From NCBI GenBank assembly GCA_014529385.2, contig CM043964.1, forward strand, positions 106,830,087 to 106,883,086: DNA of 53,000 nucleotides, written 5' to 3'. The stretch comes from Adiantum capillus-veneris. Lineage: Eukaryota; Streptophyta; Polypodiopsida; Polypodiales; Pteridaceae. The stretch's first letter is position 1. Each line of letters opens with the position of its first letter. The translations under genes and the position numbers were made by a program. Of the stretch, positions 9,618 to 20,673 are shown piece after piece. The notes under the pieces were generated by a model. The model made no database searches, had not been told where the DNA came from, and saw only the letters and a list, made by a program, of their open reading frames with translations.

Positions 9618-11198
9618 TTATCTTACCTTTCCCCAAGCATGGCATAGAGGGGATCCTTTGTGGCGAGTTTCCTCCTCTTTGATTTTGACCAAGGTAGCTC
9701 TAGGAGGCTCATGGCGGGTGTTCTTTTGGGGACAAGCGCGGTACGCATGCCCTTGCTCGCCGCACTTGAAACAATGGTTATCTTTGCGATAACGCTCAAG
9801 CTCTTCAGGAGAGATTTTGTTTTTGCCTTTGTAAACTCCCTTCTCCTTAGCTTTATTGGAATTGCCCTTAGGAGACTTTTGGACATTGTCCTTCCCCTTA
9901 GGCTCATTGGAACCCTTGTTTTCCATGGGCTTAGAATTTCTCTTAGCCCCTGTTTGGAAGTTGATTCAAGAAGCCACCATAGTATGGTGTATAACCGCCG
10001 ATATGGTGCGTGGCCTTTGGGAGTTGACATACTCCGCCATTTCTTCAGTTAAGCCTGCACAAAATTGTTGCTTTTGCTCTCCAAAATCCAACTTTTTGAA
10101 CACAGTGGCTTTGAGTTGTAAGTCCCAAAACTTGTCTACATATTTGTGAATGGATTCGTAGGGAGGGAGCTTCAAGCTTCGCCCCATTCGGTGAGCACTT
10201 TGTCTTTGGCATCGGTGGCCAAAAACTGCTTCATAATGTAAGCTCTTAAAGCTTTCCATGTTCGTGGAGCTTCACCGTTGGCCCGTAGGCTAGACCACCA
10301 TTGTCTGGCGGACTTTTGAAAGTGCATAGCTACATGGCATATCTTAGAGGACTCTGTGAAGCCCTCATCTCCAAACACCACATTGAACTGTTGGATAAAG
10401 GCCAAGGCTTTGTCTGTAGCACCAAAGGTGCCATTGTAGGTAAGGAAAGAGATGCTCTTCCCTCCCTCTTTGAACTTCTAAAGCTTGGACGACCTCTTCC
10501 ACACGTCATAGGATTTCCTATGACCTCTTGTTTTTGGTGGTTCAAAGGTTGCATCATCACTTTCTTCAAAAGATGAAGAATTTGAGAAAGATGGAGAAGA
10601 GGGTGACCTCTTTCTCGCCTTTTTCTTGCCTTGATCTTCTTTGTCTTCACCATCACTTTCATAAGAGGAAGAGGATGAAGAAGATGGAGAAGAGGGTGTC
10701 CTCTTTCTCGCCTTTTTCTTCTCTTGCTTTTTGTCATCCCTCTTTGGATTATGGTGTGGAGAAGTGTGCGATGGTCTTCTTTGTTTTGGAGGTGATGGAG
10801 AGCGTTTAGCCCACCATATTTGTGGAGCCATCTTCATCGAGGTGGCAGGACTCACTTCTTTTTCATTCCTTCGGTGGGTGCTCTTGAGTTCTCCTTTGAG
10901 AAGGAGATGCGTCATCGAGAAGAAAATTTCTGAGCCCTTCGTATGGATCCTCTTCTTCTTCCCGAATCGGAGAGAGGCCTCTTTTGGAAGTCTCTCAAGG
11001 AGGCTTCCTAGGTGCTCTCTCGTCATGGTGGGAAGCTTGGAGAATCTCATGAGCACGAAGCTGCCATTGCACTTCACTTTGAAGGGATGGATTTCCCATA
11101 GCTTGTTGAAGCCTAGAAACAAGATAGTTAACAAGCATAGGGGCATCATTAGTAGCCTGCTCATTAGCAAAATCAAAGTTATCAACATTAAATTTCAC
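9618..11198 (-). pseudogene. Gag of chromovirus copy A
   Basis: It starts at ATG 11198 (MKFNVDNFDFANEQ), the first ATG after the primer site. A low-complexity Ser/Lys region at 10560-10750 contains two copies of KKKARKR[ST]PSSPS, a small internal duplication. The capsid-like core follows (SARQWWSSLRANGE; KYVDKFWDLQLKATVF), then a basic region. A CCHC zinc knuckle, CFKCGEQGHAYRAC, sits at about 9770. At least four frameshifts separate these parts. In the family Gag forms virus-like particles that package the element RNA. Confidence 0.87.
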
Positions 11199-11604
11199 TC
11201 TTTACTATTGTCAGCCATTCTAACAACTTTTAGGTGTACTTTGGCACTTCAAGCCCTAGTTGCTACTCCTCTTTACCCCTTTAGAAAAAATAGTCAAGCT
11301 AGTGTATCCGTGGCTCAAATACCATTAATTGCAAGGAATAGAAAAGAGGGTCGTCCAACACCAAAACAACACCGGCTCTTGTCAAGCTTCTAATAGCTCA
11401 ATAGTGGTTAAGCCGTAGGCAAGCCCCGTAGGACTCCACTATTAAGACCATAGCTCTCGACGGTGATGCCCCGTTATGTGCACGAAGGCAGGTGCACTGC
11501 AAGGTTGAAAAATCCCTATTCTAATTACTCACATGCAATTAATAATACCAACCATTTATAGCTAGCTTGAGGACCCCCCTTCTTGAGCAAGAAAAGAGAA
11601 ACCT
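11199..11604 (-). other. 5' untranslated leader of copy A
   Basis: About 400 bases lie between the primer site and the gag ATG. No ORF or RNA structure was recognised. Confidence 0.6.
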
Positions 11605-11619
11605 TGTGCTCTGATACCA
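11605..11619 (-). other. Primer binding site of copy A (initiator tRNA-Met type)
   Basis: The minus strand reads TGGTATCAGAGCACA one base after the LTR end GTTACA. This fixes the LTR boundary at 11621 and the element orientation. Confidence 0.92.
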
Positions 11620-11620
11620 A

Positions 11621-13208
11621 TGTAACATTTAATGGCCTAGTAACTTGTGTGTAGCAGAAAATAGCATGAACATAGTGAGAATTTCCTTAGAATAGATTCC
11701 TAATGCGAATAACAAGAGTGCTTGGGTGGAGAGAGCAACAAAAAGCATAACACCTAGTTAGATAGCATGAAAAATACTTCAAAAGAGAGAGAAATTAAGC
11801 TATTGACAACAATTGAGGACCGGATTTACATGGAGCCGGTCCCCCCTCCAAAAGGCTTTGTATCATGGTTTCTCCCATCAAGAGAGACATTTTACAATAC
11901 AATTCTTTATGTTCCTTATATAATAGCTAGTGCAATGAATATGGAAGCTTCAAGCACGAAGCAAGCACTTATCAAACACAACATCAATTCCCTCAAGGTC
12001 TCAGACCCAAGACCTCACACACCTTCGAAGATGGTGAGAGCTAGCGGGGCATGAGAGTAGATTGAGAGGAAGAAGGAGTAGTCTTACGAGAAAGATGTAC
12101 ATCTCCTCACATAATCACTCATATTAGCATAGCTTAGCTTAGTAATTAGCATGGTAGAGAAGATGAGCATGTATTGAAGCTTGGCTCTTGGTTGGATTTG
12201 CATCACAAAACCAAGAGTTGTTGGTGTAAGCCTCCCTTCTCACAAGCTTGGAGTAGGTGATAAGCTTTCCATTTTAAAGCTTGAGAAGGAGAGAGAGAGT
12301 CTTCTTGCTTCACACATGAGTTTGTGCAAGTGTGTGTAGATAATGCCATTAAAAAATCAGCCCCCTTTTTCTCTTGGTCGACCACTCTGGCTATTTGCTC
12401 ATGCTGCAACCCTATTGGCCCTTTCCAGGCTTAGCCAATGAGTATTAAGAAGCATAAGTGATAGCCTTCTGACATGTGTCCCCCTTTTCCCTTTTGTGAG
12501 AGATTTAGGTAATTAATTAATGCAACTAAACTCTCATTGGACCCCTTTGTCTCCTGGCTAATAGGAATCACGCAAGCCATTGGGCTGTTGAATGCTCATT
12601 GGACCCCTTGAGAGACTGTCCAATAGTCTTCTAGAGAGCTTAATTCTTATTGGTTCTTTTATTAAGTGTTTTAAAATTAATTAAACTATATTTACTCTAG
12701 CCTAATTCTCATTGGTCCACCTCCAAGGCCATCCAATAGGAATTGAGTACACCTTGTGGGCATCTGGGCTAGCGAGCTGACATGTGTCCCTCATTCCCTT
12801 TGTGTAAAGGTAGCTTGTGTGTGTGTGAGAGTTTATCTCTCATCCCATACTTCTTGGGCTCTCCCCCTCCTATGTAGGACTTGAGAAGAATTTTTGGGAC
12901 ACACACAAAGCATCCAAGTTCCCTAGAGTGTGACCTTTGGACACAACCTTTGAATTTTGGAACCTTAGCATTTTGGAAGTCTTAATGGGCTGAACCTTAG
13001 GGTCTTTTAAGCCAATTGCTGCACATTGCTCTTTTGCAGATGCCCCCCCCTTTGGATCCCTATTTTCCATCCTTTGGATCCTTACTGCGGTCGTTCTGCC
13101 AGCTTAACCAATATTGTAGCCTTTTCTCCCCAGGCACTTCCCCATATTAAGTGATCAATTTAACATGAGAAAATAATTTAGGAGAATTAGATATTAATTA
13201 TTATGACA
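11621..13208 (-). repeat. LTR shared by tandem chromovirus copies A and B
   Basis: This 1588-bp LTR starts TGTCATAATAATTA after a polypurine-like stretch of copy B and ends AAATGTTACA before the primer site of copy A (minus-strand reading). It serves as 3' LTR of B and 5' LTR of A. Several CCAAT or ATTGG boxes recur at 12410-12740 (for example 12434, 12536, 12597, 12648, 12711), a possible promoter or divergent repeat feature. GA/CT-rich tracts lie at about 12285-12300. No second LTR of this family lies in the window, so its divergence cannot be measured here. Confidence 0.85.
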
Positions 13209-13604
13209 TTAGTTCTCTCTTGAAATCATAGTCGTCCTCGACTATGGGGTAGAGAAGATAAAGCATATTCATTAGTCCTTTTTCTAGCGGGTAGAGGATC
13301 CCTATGTTACCCTACGACATCGTTCTAGAATGGATGACTAGTCCCTTTGGCGCTTGAGAGCCTAAGCTACCACAAGCATGTCTGCACATTAGTCCTATCA
13401 ATCTTCCTTAGTAGAGTGACAAGCTCTACTTGGTGTTCTGGAGACGTCGTCTCTGCAAACTTGATCTAAGCATGCATACTACTTCATTTTTGTGCACAAT
13501 AAAGAAAAAGAGAGTCTTATAAGACAAAAACTTTGTTCATTTTTAACATTTCTACATATGCTTACTCTTGGGAAGCATTTTAAGCATTGACAAGGTTTAG
13601 GTTA
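13209..13604 (-). other. 3' untranslated region and polypurine tract of copy B
   Basis: The minus strand runs from the chromodomain to the LTR. It ends with AGTCGAGGACGACTATG, a self-complementary stretch, then the purine-rich CAAGAGAGAACTAA just before LTR base 13208. No ORF is seen in these 396 bases. Confidence 0.7.
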
Positions 13605-13940
13605 TCCTTTAATTGTATGCCTTGCATCCATCTAGCATCTTCAAAAGGATAATTTTTATAAACTTAATAAGATATTGTCAAATAGTCTTACCGCCTCTTA
13701 GTACCTTGTTTTCATGTCGAAGAATGGACTCGAGTTGAAACACCTCTTCTTGGTCATCGATCTCCGGTGGGTCTTCAATAGTTGGTTCTTTGGGTGGCTC
13801 TCCTTTGTAAGGCTTTAGTAGGCTCACATGAAAAGCATTGTGTATGAGCCAATGGTTGGGCAACTTGAGTTGATGGGCAATTTCTTTGATTGGCCTAAGA
13901 ATCTGGAAGGGACCATAGTACCTTTTTACTAACTTATCAT
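13605..13940 (-). pseudogene. GPY/F end and chromodomain of copy B
   Basis: The minus strand gives HNAFHVSLLKPYKGE, a Pro/Glu-rich linker (EPTIEDPPEIDDQEE), then ESILRHENKVLRGGKTI followed by TGA. Beyond the stop come QYLIKF and a frameshifted remainder of the chromodomain. The TGA occupies the codon at which insertion I occurred in copy A, whose reconstructed codon is also TGA. Confidence 0.85.
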
Positions 13941-14869
13941 AGTAATTTTTGTGTCCCGTAGTATTATTGCCCGTCGGGTGCCTTAATCGAGCCTTGGGAA
14001 ATTTGAGTAAGACCCAATCATTTTCTTTGAAGGCTTGGGCTCTTCTATGCTTGTCAGGAGCAGCAGCCTTTTGCCTTTTCTATGAGATAGAGATAGCATC
14101 CTTAATCTTTTGGAAAGATTCTTGTAGGTCTCGGCTATACTCATCTATAGAGCGAAGATCTTCCCGTGTATAATAAGTAGCAGGGGAGTTTTTGATCTTC
14201 CCTCAATTACCTCAAAAGGTGATTTTTCCCTGGAAGTATGTACAGTATTATTGTAGGCATACTCCACTAAGGGTAAGTACTTCTCCCATTGGGATCTTTG
14301 ATCTACTTCCGTTACATAGGCTTTTAGTAAATCGAGAATTGTTAGGTTAGCTATTTCACTTTGGCCATCCGTTTGCGGGCGATAGGCCGGAGAGAAGTTT
14401 AGCCTTGTTTCTAAATTCTCAAAGAGACCCTTCCAGAAATTACTGGTCATTCTAGGATCTCTATCCGACACTATGGACATTGGCAAGCCACGGTACTTGA
14501 AGATTTGTGAAATGAAGAGGGTTGCTATTTGGTGGGCTTTGATAGTCTTTGTAGAGGTATAAAATGAGCTTTTTTACTGAACCTATCTACTATTGTCCAT
14601 ATTGCCGTATTCCCATGGATAGACTTAGGCAATCCAAAGATAAAATCCATGGATATGCTCTCCCATGGTGAATTAGGGATTGGCAAAGGTTGAAGCAATC
14701 CAGGTTGCTTCCCTCTATCAAACTTTGTCTTTTGGCATACTACACACTTAGAAACATACTCTTGTATGTTTGATTTCATGGTAGGCCAATAGAAATATGT
14801 TTCAATCCCCTTTAGGGTAGACTGAATCCCTCTATGCCCCGCATAAGGAGGAGCATGAGATTCATACAT
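13941..14869 (-). pseudogene. Integrase of copy B
   Basis: The HHCC module is complete (HAPPYAGHRG ... CVVCQKTKF). The core shows the first Asp in SMDFIFGLPKS, the second in IVSDRDPRMTS and the Glu in RPQTDGQSE, followed by EYAYNNTVHTS. A frameshift near 14490-14525 splits it, and further breaks lie after 14145. All catalytic residues survive, unlike copy A. The start chosen is MYESHAPPYAG at 14869, but the true protein is part of a longer polyprotein. Confidence 0.9.
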
Positions 14870-15180
14870 TAATTTCTCACGGAGTGAGTTAGTAACGCAT
14901 AGTCTATTGCCATAGAGAAGATAACCATCTTATAAAGTAAATGGTTCCTCTTTCTTCCCTAGTGCAAGGGCTAAAATCATATCTTTAAAATCGGGATCAA
15001 TAGCATACTCATCCATCATAGAAGATAGATCATTGTGAGTTGCTATGGAAACCGCATTCACTCTCGGCCGTCTTGAGAGTGCATCGGCTACTTGATTATG
15101 CTTGCCAGCAATGTGAGCAATATGAAAATGAAATTGCAAAAGGTTTGCCCTCCTCATTTGTTTGTCGGAGAGCTTGGTCA
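14870..15180 (-). pseudogene. RNase H C-terminus and linker of copy B (truncated)
   Basis: It begins at the truncation point with KLSDKQMRRANLL. It continues HIAHIAGKHNQVADALSRR, which holds the last RNase H Asp, then a linker to EEPFTL and a TAA at about 14930. The first three RNase H acids are missing because the copy is truncated. Confidence 0.87.
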
Positions 15181-16040
15181 CTTACGTCAGCAAAATTTTG
15201 GTATCTTGGTAACAACATCACTCTTTGGTAGAAATGATGTAGCACTTGTGGTGATGGTTGAGTGAAGAGGTTGTAAGCCAGATTTTGGAGCGTATTGCAT
15301 GTTGAAGTAGACTTGAGTCTGTGGCTTTATGCGACGCGAATCAAAAGGAAAATTTTGGACTCTCAAATGGGCCCTATAAGGACGTTGACTTTCTTCCTCT
15401 TGTCCAAAACGGGCGCACAATAAAAATTTTACGAATGAAATCAAAACTTGTCGGACCTTTTGGATTTAGATTGTACTCATGAAGATCTATCCATTGATAT
15501 ATAGCATGCCATCAGATTTCTTATATTCTAGAAGATCCCATTTTTTGATGTGACAACTCCGTCTTATAAATGGAATCTCTCCCCATATTTCGGCTTCAGT
15601 GGGGAGGCCATAACTTCTACAAATTAACTCCAAATTTGTCGGAGTTTGGAGATATAGAACCTACTTTCTAAGATATTTCCAATGATATGTTGGTTGATAG
15701 AGTTTTGACAAAACATTTATGGGCTTCACCGGGTTGCCCACATTGGACAAGAGAGGCAAAGTCAAACCTCCTTATAGGGCCCCTTTGAGAGTCCAAATTT
15801 TTCCTAATGACCTCGATGTAGGCTAGCAGCATTTTGCATATCTTTCTGAGCATTACACATGTGAAGGAGAGCCGGTGAAAAGCTTAATGACGCCCATGAG
15901 GGTTTTCACCATATAAGCTCCACTTATTCTCTCTCCTTCCTTCGACGGTGAAAGCTTAGGATAATAAGCCATTTGGGATGTTTCTCCAATAATCTGGAGA
16001 GATCCTTCCAAGTTCTCATTCTTGGCACAAGGAAAAAAGA
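15181..16040. other. Non-coding block with a large imperfect inverted repeat
   Basis: No ORF of note. The arms 15339-15405 and 15738-15804 are reverse complements over about 65 bp with a few mismatches and small gaps. Both contain GGGCCCTATAAGGA or its complement. Weaker complementarity continues inward. It could be a decayed foldback element or a hairpin-forming transcript source. The right edge is the target site of copia C. Confidence 0.6.
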
Positions 16041-16045
16041 AACAT

Positions 16046-16272
16046 CTGTTGGAATTAGGGTTGCAGAGAAATGCACATAGCTTGGAGAAGACGAAAGAAG
16101 CTCAAGGCACACAACTGAGAGTGTGTTACTTAGTGTGCAATGGAAAGATAGATAGCCCTAGAGTGATGGGCGTATATACAATGCTCGGGGGAAAAAACCT
16201 CCTAAAGATGGAAAAAATGCCCTGAAAGTCCTAGTGTGTCCATACACATCACTACCACATGTATATGGTAAT
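16046..16272 (-). repeat. 3' LTR of copia C
   Basis: It pairs with 21035-21259. On the plus strand both run TGTTGGAATTAGG to CCACATGTATATGGTA. The terminal TG/CA is intact at the CCAACA end, while the other end is eroded in this copy. Confidence 0.9.
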
Positions 16273-16287
16273 AAATCCCCCCTAGAG
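16273..16287 (-). other. Polypurine tract of copia C
   Basis: The minus strand reads CTCTAGGGGGGATTT just upstream of the 3' LTR, as expected for plus-strand priming. Confidence 0.8.
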
Positions 16288-16329
16288 TGATGCGGTGAAC
16301 GAGAGCTGGCACATGAGTAAAGGGAAGTG

Positions 16330-17043
16330 CCATGCCCTGAGGACATGATCAGTCCACAAAGGGGAGCTTCAAGCTTCTCACGAGACAATGCCTTTGTGAA
16401 AATATTTGCAAGGTTGTCCTGCATTGGCACATAAGCCAAGCTGATCTCTCCTACTGAGAGCCTCTCCCTGACATAGTGGTAATGCACCTCAATGTGCTTT
16501 GTGCGAGCATGAAACTGTTAGTGTAGATAGTGTTGGCAATGTCCTGTCCAACACCCAAATCAGCCATAAGGCGTCTGAGCCATACACAATCCACTGTAGC
16601 TGTGAAGACTACCCTGTACTCAGCCTCACAACTTGAAGTGGCCACAGTAGGTTGCTTCTTACTCAACCATGATATACATGAACTGCCAAGCATGAAACAA
16701 AAATCACTTGTGGAAACTTGCGTGTCAAAACAACCAACCCAATCTAAGTCCGAAAAAGCATGTAAGTCTGGCGGCAATGATCCCCCCTTGGGATAAAACA
16801 AGCCAAGATGTAAGTGCCACTAAGGTAGCGAAAAATCCTCTTGACAACCTGCCAATGCTTAGACCCTGGGCTATGCATAAATCTGCTGACCTGTGAGACT
16901 GCAAACTGAATATCTGGCCTCGTGTTGCATACATAAATGAGGCATCCAACAACAGTTTGGTAAAGAGTGACATTTGCAGGATCACAAGCATCATGTAGAC
17001 TCAATTTCAAACCTGTTTCATGGGAGTGGCAATAGGTTTGCAA
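16330..17043 (-). pseudogene. RNase H and C-terminus of Pol (copia C)
   Basis: On the minus strand: VGCLIYVCNTRPDIQFAVSQ, then HAFSDLDWVGCFDT, SWLSKKQPTVATSSCEAEYR and a final HYHYVRE ... VPMQDNLANIFTKAL. This is the copia RNase H order with Asp, Glu and terminal Asp visible. Two frameshifts (about 16750-16800 and 16455-16490) break it, and the segment usually holding the third acid (CDN) reads YTNSF. Confidence 0.87.
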
Positions 17044-17770
17044 TCCTCAAGTCTAAACTTACATAGCAATGTCTCTAGGTAACTTTTTTGACATCATCAC
17101 ACTGCTTAAACTGTATGCCCAAGTAATGATGCAACAGCCCCAAATCTTTCATCTTGAAAGTAGCATTCAAATCAGTCTTAAATTCAGCAATATGTCTCTC
17201 ATTTGGTCCAGTGATCAGTGAATCACCTACATAAATAACCACAATGAGAAGTACATCACCCTCATGCTTTACATACAATGTGCTTTCTGTTGGACTGTTA
17301 CGAAAGCCTTGTTTGACCAAATGAGTGTCAGCTTTCTCATACCAAGCACGAGGAGATTGCTTCAAACATACAAAGCCTTGTTACATTTGCACACTTTGTC
17401 CTCTTGTCCTTTCTTGACAAAACCGCGAGGCTGCGTTACATAAACTTCCTCAAATATGTCACCATTCAAGAAAACAGTAACAATGTCTGATTGATGTACA
17501 TCCCAACCAAAATGAGCTGCCAATGCACATAGAGAACGCACAGTAGTCATACAACAAGTGGGAGAAAAAGTCTCTTCATAATCTATACCTTTTTGTTGTG
17601 CATAACCTTTTGCAACAAGTCGAGCCTTATGGCAATCGATCTCACCATCCGGCTTGCATTTCAACTTGTAAACCCACTTTGTACCAATGGCCTTTTTGCC
17701 AGGAGGCAAATCACATAAAGTCCATGTGTCATTTTTTATGAGTGCATCATATTCTGATTGCATGGCAGTC
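17044..17770 (-). pseudogene. Reverse transcriptase with YVGD (copia C)
   Basis: Minus-strand landmarks: [41 protein letters not shown], then QSDIVTVFLNGD with the first catalytic Asp. SPRAWY follows after a frameshift near 17362. The active-site loop is VIYVGDSLITG, so one of the two adjacent Asp residues is Gly. In RTs of this family that substitution abolishes polymerase chemistry. The element therefore could not copy itself even with repaired frames. Confidence 0.92.
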
Positions 17771-18977
17771 ATTGAATTTTTTGAATTCTGTGCTTCATCA
17801 AAAGATAGAGGTTCCTCAACATCATGTAAGCTAGACATAGCCAAAGCATAACAATCTGATGCATAAGATGCATGGCGAGAGCCTGAACAAGTACAACTAG
17901 ACAAAGGTGCATCCAATTTGCTGTCACGTAAAGTGTGCACCAACCATTTTGGCATACCTCTAGCCTGCTCATTTTCAGCCCTTTCCTCATCAAGTACATC
18001 ATGTACATCTACATCAGTGATAGGTTGATCTGTAACATTTTTGGAAACCCCCATAGGCTGTACATTTGCCTCATTGGAATTTACATTCAAACTTCCACCA
18101 CTAAAAAGAGGCAACAAAGTGTCATAAATGTCCTGTGAGCTTACATTACTGTCTCTAGTACATGACAGCAAGGACTGAACAGAATCTTCCACAAACACTA
18201 CATCCCGTGAAATCAGAATACGCTTTGTTTGCGGATGATACAACCTGTAACCTTTGCTTTCAGCACTATAACCAACAAAAATACATTTGACAACCTTATC
18301 ATCCAATTTTCTGTGCTGTGTTTGTGGCACCAAAGCATATGCCAAATAGCCAAAAACACGCATGTGCTCAATAGAAGGCTTTCTATCATGCCATGCTTCA
18401 TATGGAGTAATAAACTGCAAAGCTTTTGTAGGACACCTGTTAAGTACATAATTGGAACACATGATGGCCTCAAGCCAAAAAGAATGCGGCAAAGCTTGAC
18501 TTTTGACCATACATCGTGCCATTTCCGTAAGTGACCTGTTTTTCCTCTCAGCAACACCATTTGCTGAGGTGTATAAGGCACTGTACATTGGTGTTTTATC
18601 CCACGACTAGCGAAAAATGCATTAAATTCACGAGACATATACTCCCCCCCTCGATCGGAACGGAGGGTGCCCATAGTACATTTCGATGCATTTTCAGCCA
18701 TAGCCAGAAATTTGAATCACATAAAAACTTCAGACTTTGCTTTAAGCAGAAATACCCATGCATGCCTGGAGTAATCATCAATGAAAGTCACGAAGTATAG
18801 GTAATTGCCCAAGGACGGAGTTTTTATGGGCCCACAAACATCACTATGCACAAGCTGCAACCTGCATGTGGCCCTAATTGAACCATCCTTTGGAAACTTA
18901 GAACGCTGCATTTTACCCAAAATAGAGCCTTCAAAAACATGTTTGACAGGTGCTTTAAAGAGGCGGTAAAGAAGCAA
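17771..18977 (-). pseudogene. Integrase of copia C
   Basis: Catalytic residues lie in LVHSDVCGPIKTPS (Asp), TLRSDRGGEYMS (Asp) and NGVAERKNRSL (Glu). A one-base deletion between PYTPQQ and NGVAE splits the core at about 18560-18590. Downstream come CIFVGYSAESKGYRLY and a less conserved linker to RT. All three acids survive, so the integrase is broken only by frame. Confidence 0.9.
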
Positions 18978-19480
18978 CCATATCAGATTTCTGCAAACGC
19001 AGCAAACTGGAAAAATTCAAATGCCCAAAACGTGCATGACAAAGTTTTGCATTTGAAATAGTCCTTGAATCTGCAACTGCATTTGCAAAATTTTGTCCAC
19101 TCTTGTCATACAAAGTGAGCTTATACAGCTCACGGCACAAAAGGCCAGATGCAAGAATTTTATCACCAAAACTAAGATCATGAACTGTATATCTGTCATC
19201 CACAAATTTGAGTACAAGTCCAAGTCTAGCAAGTGCAGATACAGACAAAAGATTCTTCTTGATCCCAGGTACATAAAGTGCATCAACAAGTGTGAAAAAA
19301 TTACCATTTGCAGCAGTAAGCACAATCTTTCCAACTCCCTGAACCGGATAAGAGGCATTGTTGGCACAAGTGACTGAATTCCCATGAGGGACAGACTCGA
19401 GAGAGGTGAAGAATTAATGATGTGAGGTAATGTGCTTTGTAGCACCGCTGTCGAACTACCACACATGTGAATCTGCAGCA
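18955..19480 (-). pseudogene. Protease and pre-integrase zinc region (copia C)
   Basis: The minus strand has FDSGATKHIT at about 19430-19455, preceded by an in-frame TAG. DALYVPGIKKNLLSVS follows, then the pre-integrase segment LCHARFGHLNFSSLLRLQ. The DSGA loop is the retropepsin active site. Several frames are needed to follow it. Confidence 0.85.
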
Positions 19481-19609
19481 AAACTGACAAGCATGCATCA
19501 TGGACAACAGGATTGTAAGTGCACTGTGCACTAAAAGCCCATTCTGCATCAACATCAGCATCACAGTCTCCTTTTACAAAAGACTCAACAATGGCTGCAT
19601 TTGTAGTGG

Positions 19610-20673
19610 AACTAGCATTTGCAGAGGAACCACCCTCTTTCTTCTTAGCCTCTTTGGCCTTCAACTTAGGACACTGCTTGATCAAATGATCATTAGATCT
19701 ACAATAATGGCAACACATCTTCTTTTTGCCCTTATCACCAGAATTTCCGGATGAATTGGTGCCAGCAGAAGCATTAGGAACAAAAGTTTTTCCACTCGCA
19801 GTAGAACCATAAGAAGTGGATGCATTGCTGTTACCACCCTTTCTTTGAGAAGCAATAAAAGCCTATTCAACTGTACGCTACCTAGTCCTGTTTTTTTAGG
19901 AAACTGACTCTTGCAACAACAATGTGCATAATGCATCAAACTTGCAACTTCAGGATTTCCTTGGGTCATTAGTCTCAAAGTACTAGCAAAATTGTGGTAT
20001 GAATATGGTAAGGCATCAAGAACAGTCTGCACAAGGGAACTGTCTGAAATGACTTCGCCCGCATAAATAAGTTGCTCATTGATATCCTTGACACCAGCAA
20101 GGAAAGTGTCCTTGAATATGGTAAGGCATCAAGAACAGTCTGCACAAGGGAACTGTCTGAAATGACTTCGCCCGCATAAATAAGTTGCTCATTGATATCC
20201 TTGACACCAGCAAGGACAGTGTCCATATCATCTTCCTCATGCATAATCTTTGATTCCAGCTCTTTATGCAACAAAGCAATTTTAGCCTCATTGCAGCTTG
20301 CATAAATACCTGCTAGAATATCCCAAGCCTGTTTTGCAAATTTTGCTGAACGAATGTGAGGAACAATGGCGCGCTTCACAGACAACACAATCAATGCATG
20401 AGCTTGTGCATCCTTTACATCCCAACAAGCTTGTTCTGCCATAGGCAAAACAACTCTAATAGCAACAATCCTTGCAACAAGACCTGCAACATTCTCAACA
20501 TCGCCTACATCCTCAGAACCATGACGTACACCAATGCCCTGCACAATATTCCAAACGACCTCTGACACAAGAACATGTTGCATCATGTAAGCCCACATAG
20601 GGTAATTGTCCCCATCCAACCTGTCCTCAGCAGCAGCAAACATCTTGAACACATCTATGTTGTTGTCAACCAT
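19610..20673 (-). pseudogene. Gag of copia C
   Basis: It starts at the in-frame Met MVDNNIDVFKMFAAAEDRL (20673); an upstream Met at 20736 is less likely. The core shows LDGDNYPMWAYMMQHVL and AWDILAGIYASCNEAK. A zinc knuckle CHYCRSNDHLIKQC lies at about 19680-19715. A 113-bp tandem duplication at 20001-20223 shifts the frame in the middle. Confidence 0.88.
20001..20223 (-). repeat. 113-bp tandem duplication in gag of copia C
   Basis: GAATATGGTAAGGCATCAAG begins at 20001 and again at 20114, and the following bases match nearly perfectly. The length is not a multiple of three, so it truncates Gag. Confidence 0.93.

Larger units (their letters stand above)
1..13208 (-). mobile_element. Ty3/gypsy chromovirus copy A (internal region plus 5' LTR)
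   Basis: Reading on the minus strand from 13208 downwards, the order is LTR, initiator tRNA-Met primer site, gag, retropepsin, RT, RNase H, HHCC/integrase core, GPY/F module, chromodomain. That order plus the chromodomain is the chromovirus branch of plant Ty3/gypsy elements. The 3' LTR would lie left of base 1. Its pol is split by element H (1960-7087) and by insertion I (82-1286); removing both gives an arrangement collinear with copy B at 13209-15180. Frameshifts, stops, a deletion of the RT active site and a 199-bp tandem duplication make it non-functional. Confidence 0.9.
13209..15180 (-). mobile_element. Ty3/gypsy chromovirus copy B, 5'-truncated
   Basis: The minus-strand sequence is collinear with the 3' part of copy A, from the RNase H end to the 3' untranslated region. 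It contains neither the H nor the I insertion, so it shows what A looked like before they arrived. Similarity to A stops abruptly at 15180 (A equivalent about 8100), inside RNase H, with unrelated sequence beyond. Gag, protease and RT are missing. Confidence 0.9.

Noticed and set aside
10731-11393. 220-aa plus-strand ORF
   Set aside because: Antisense of the gag N-terminus and leader of chromovirus A.
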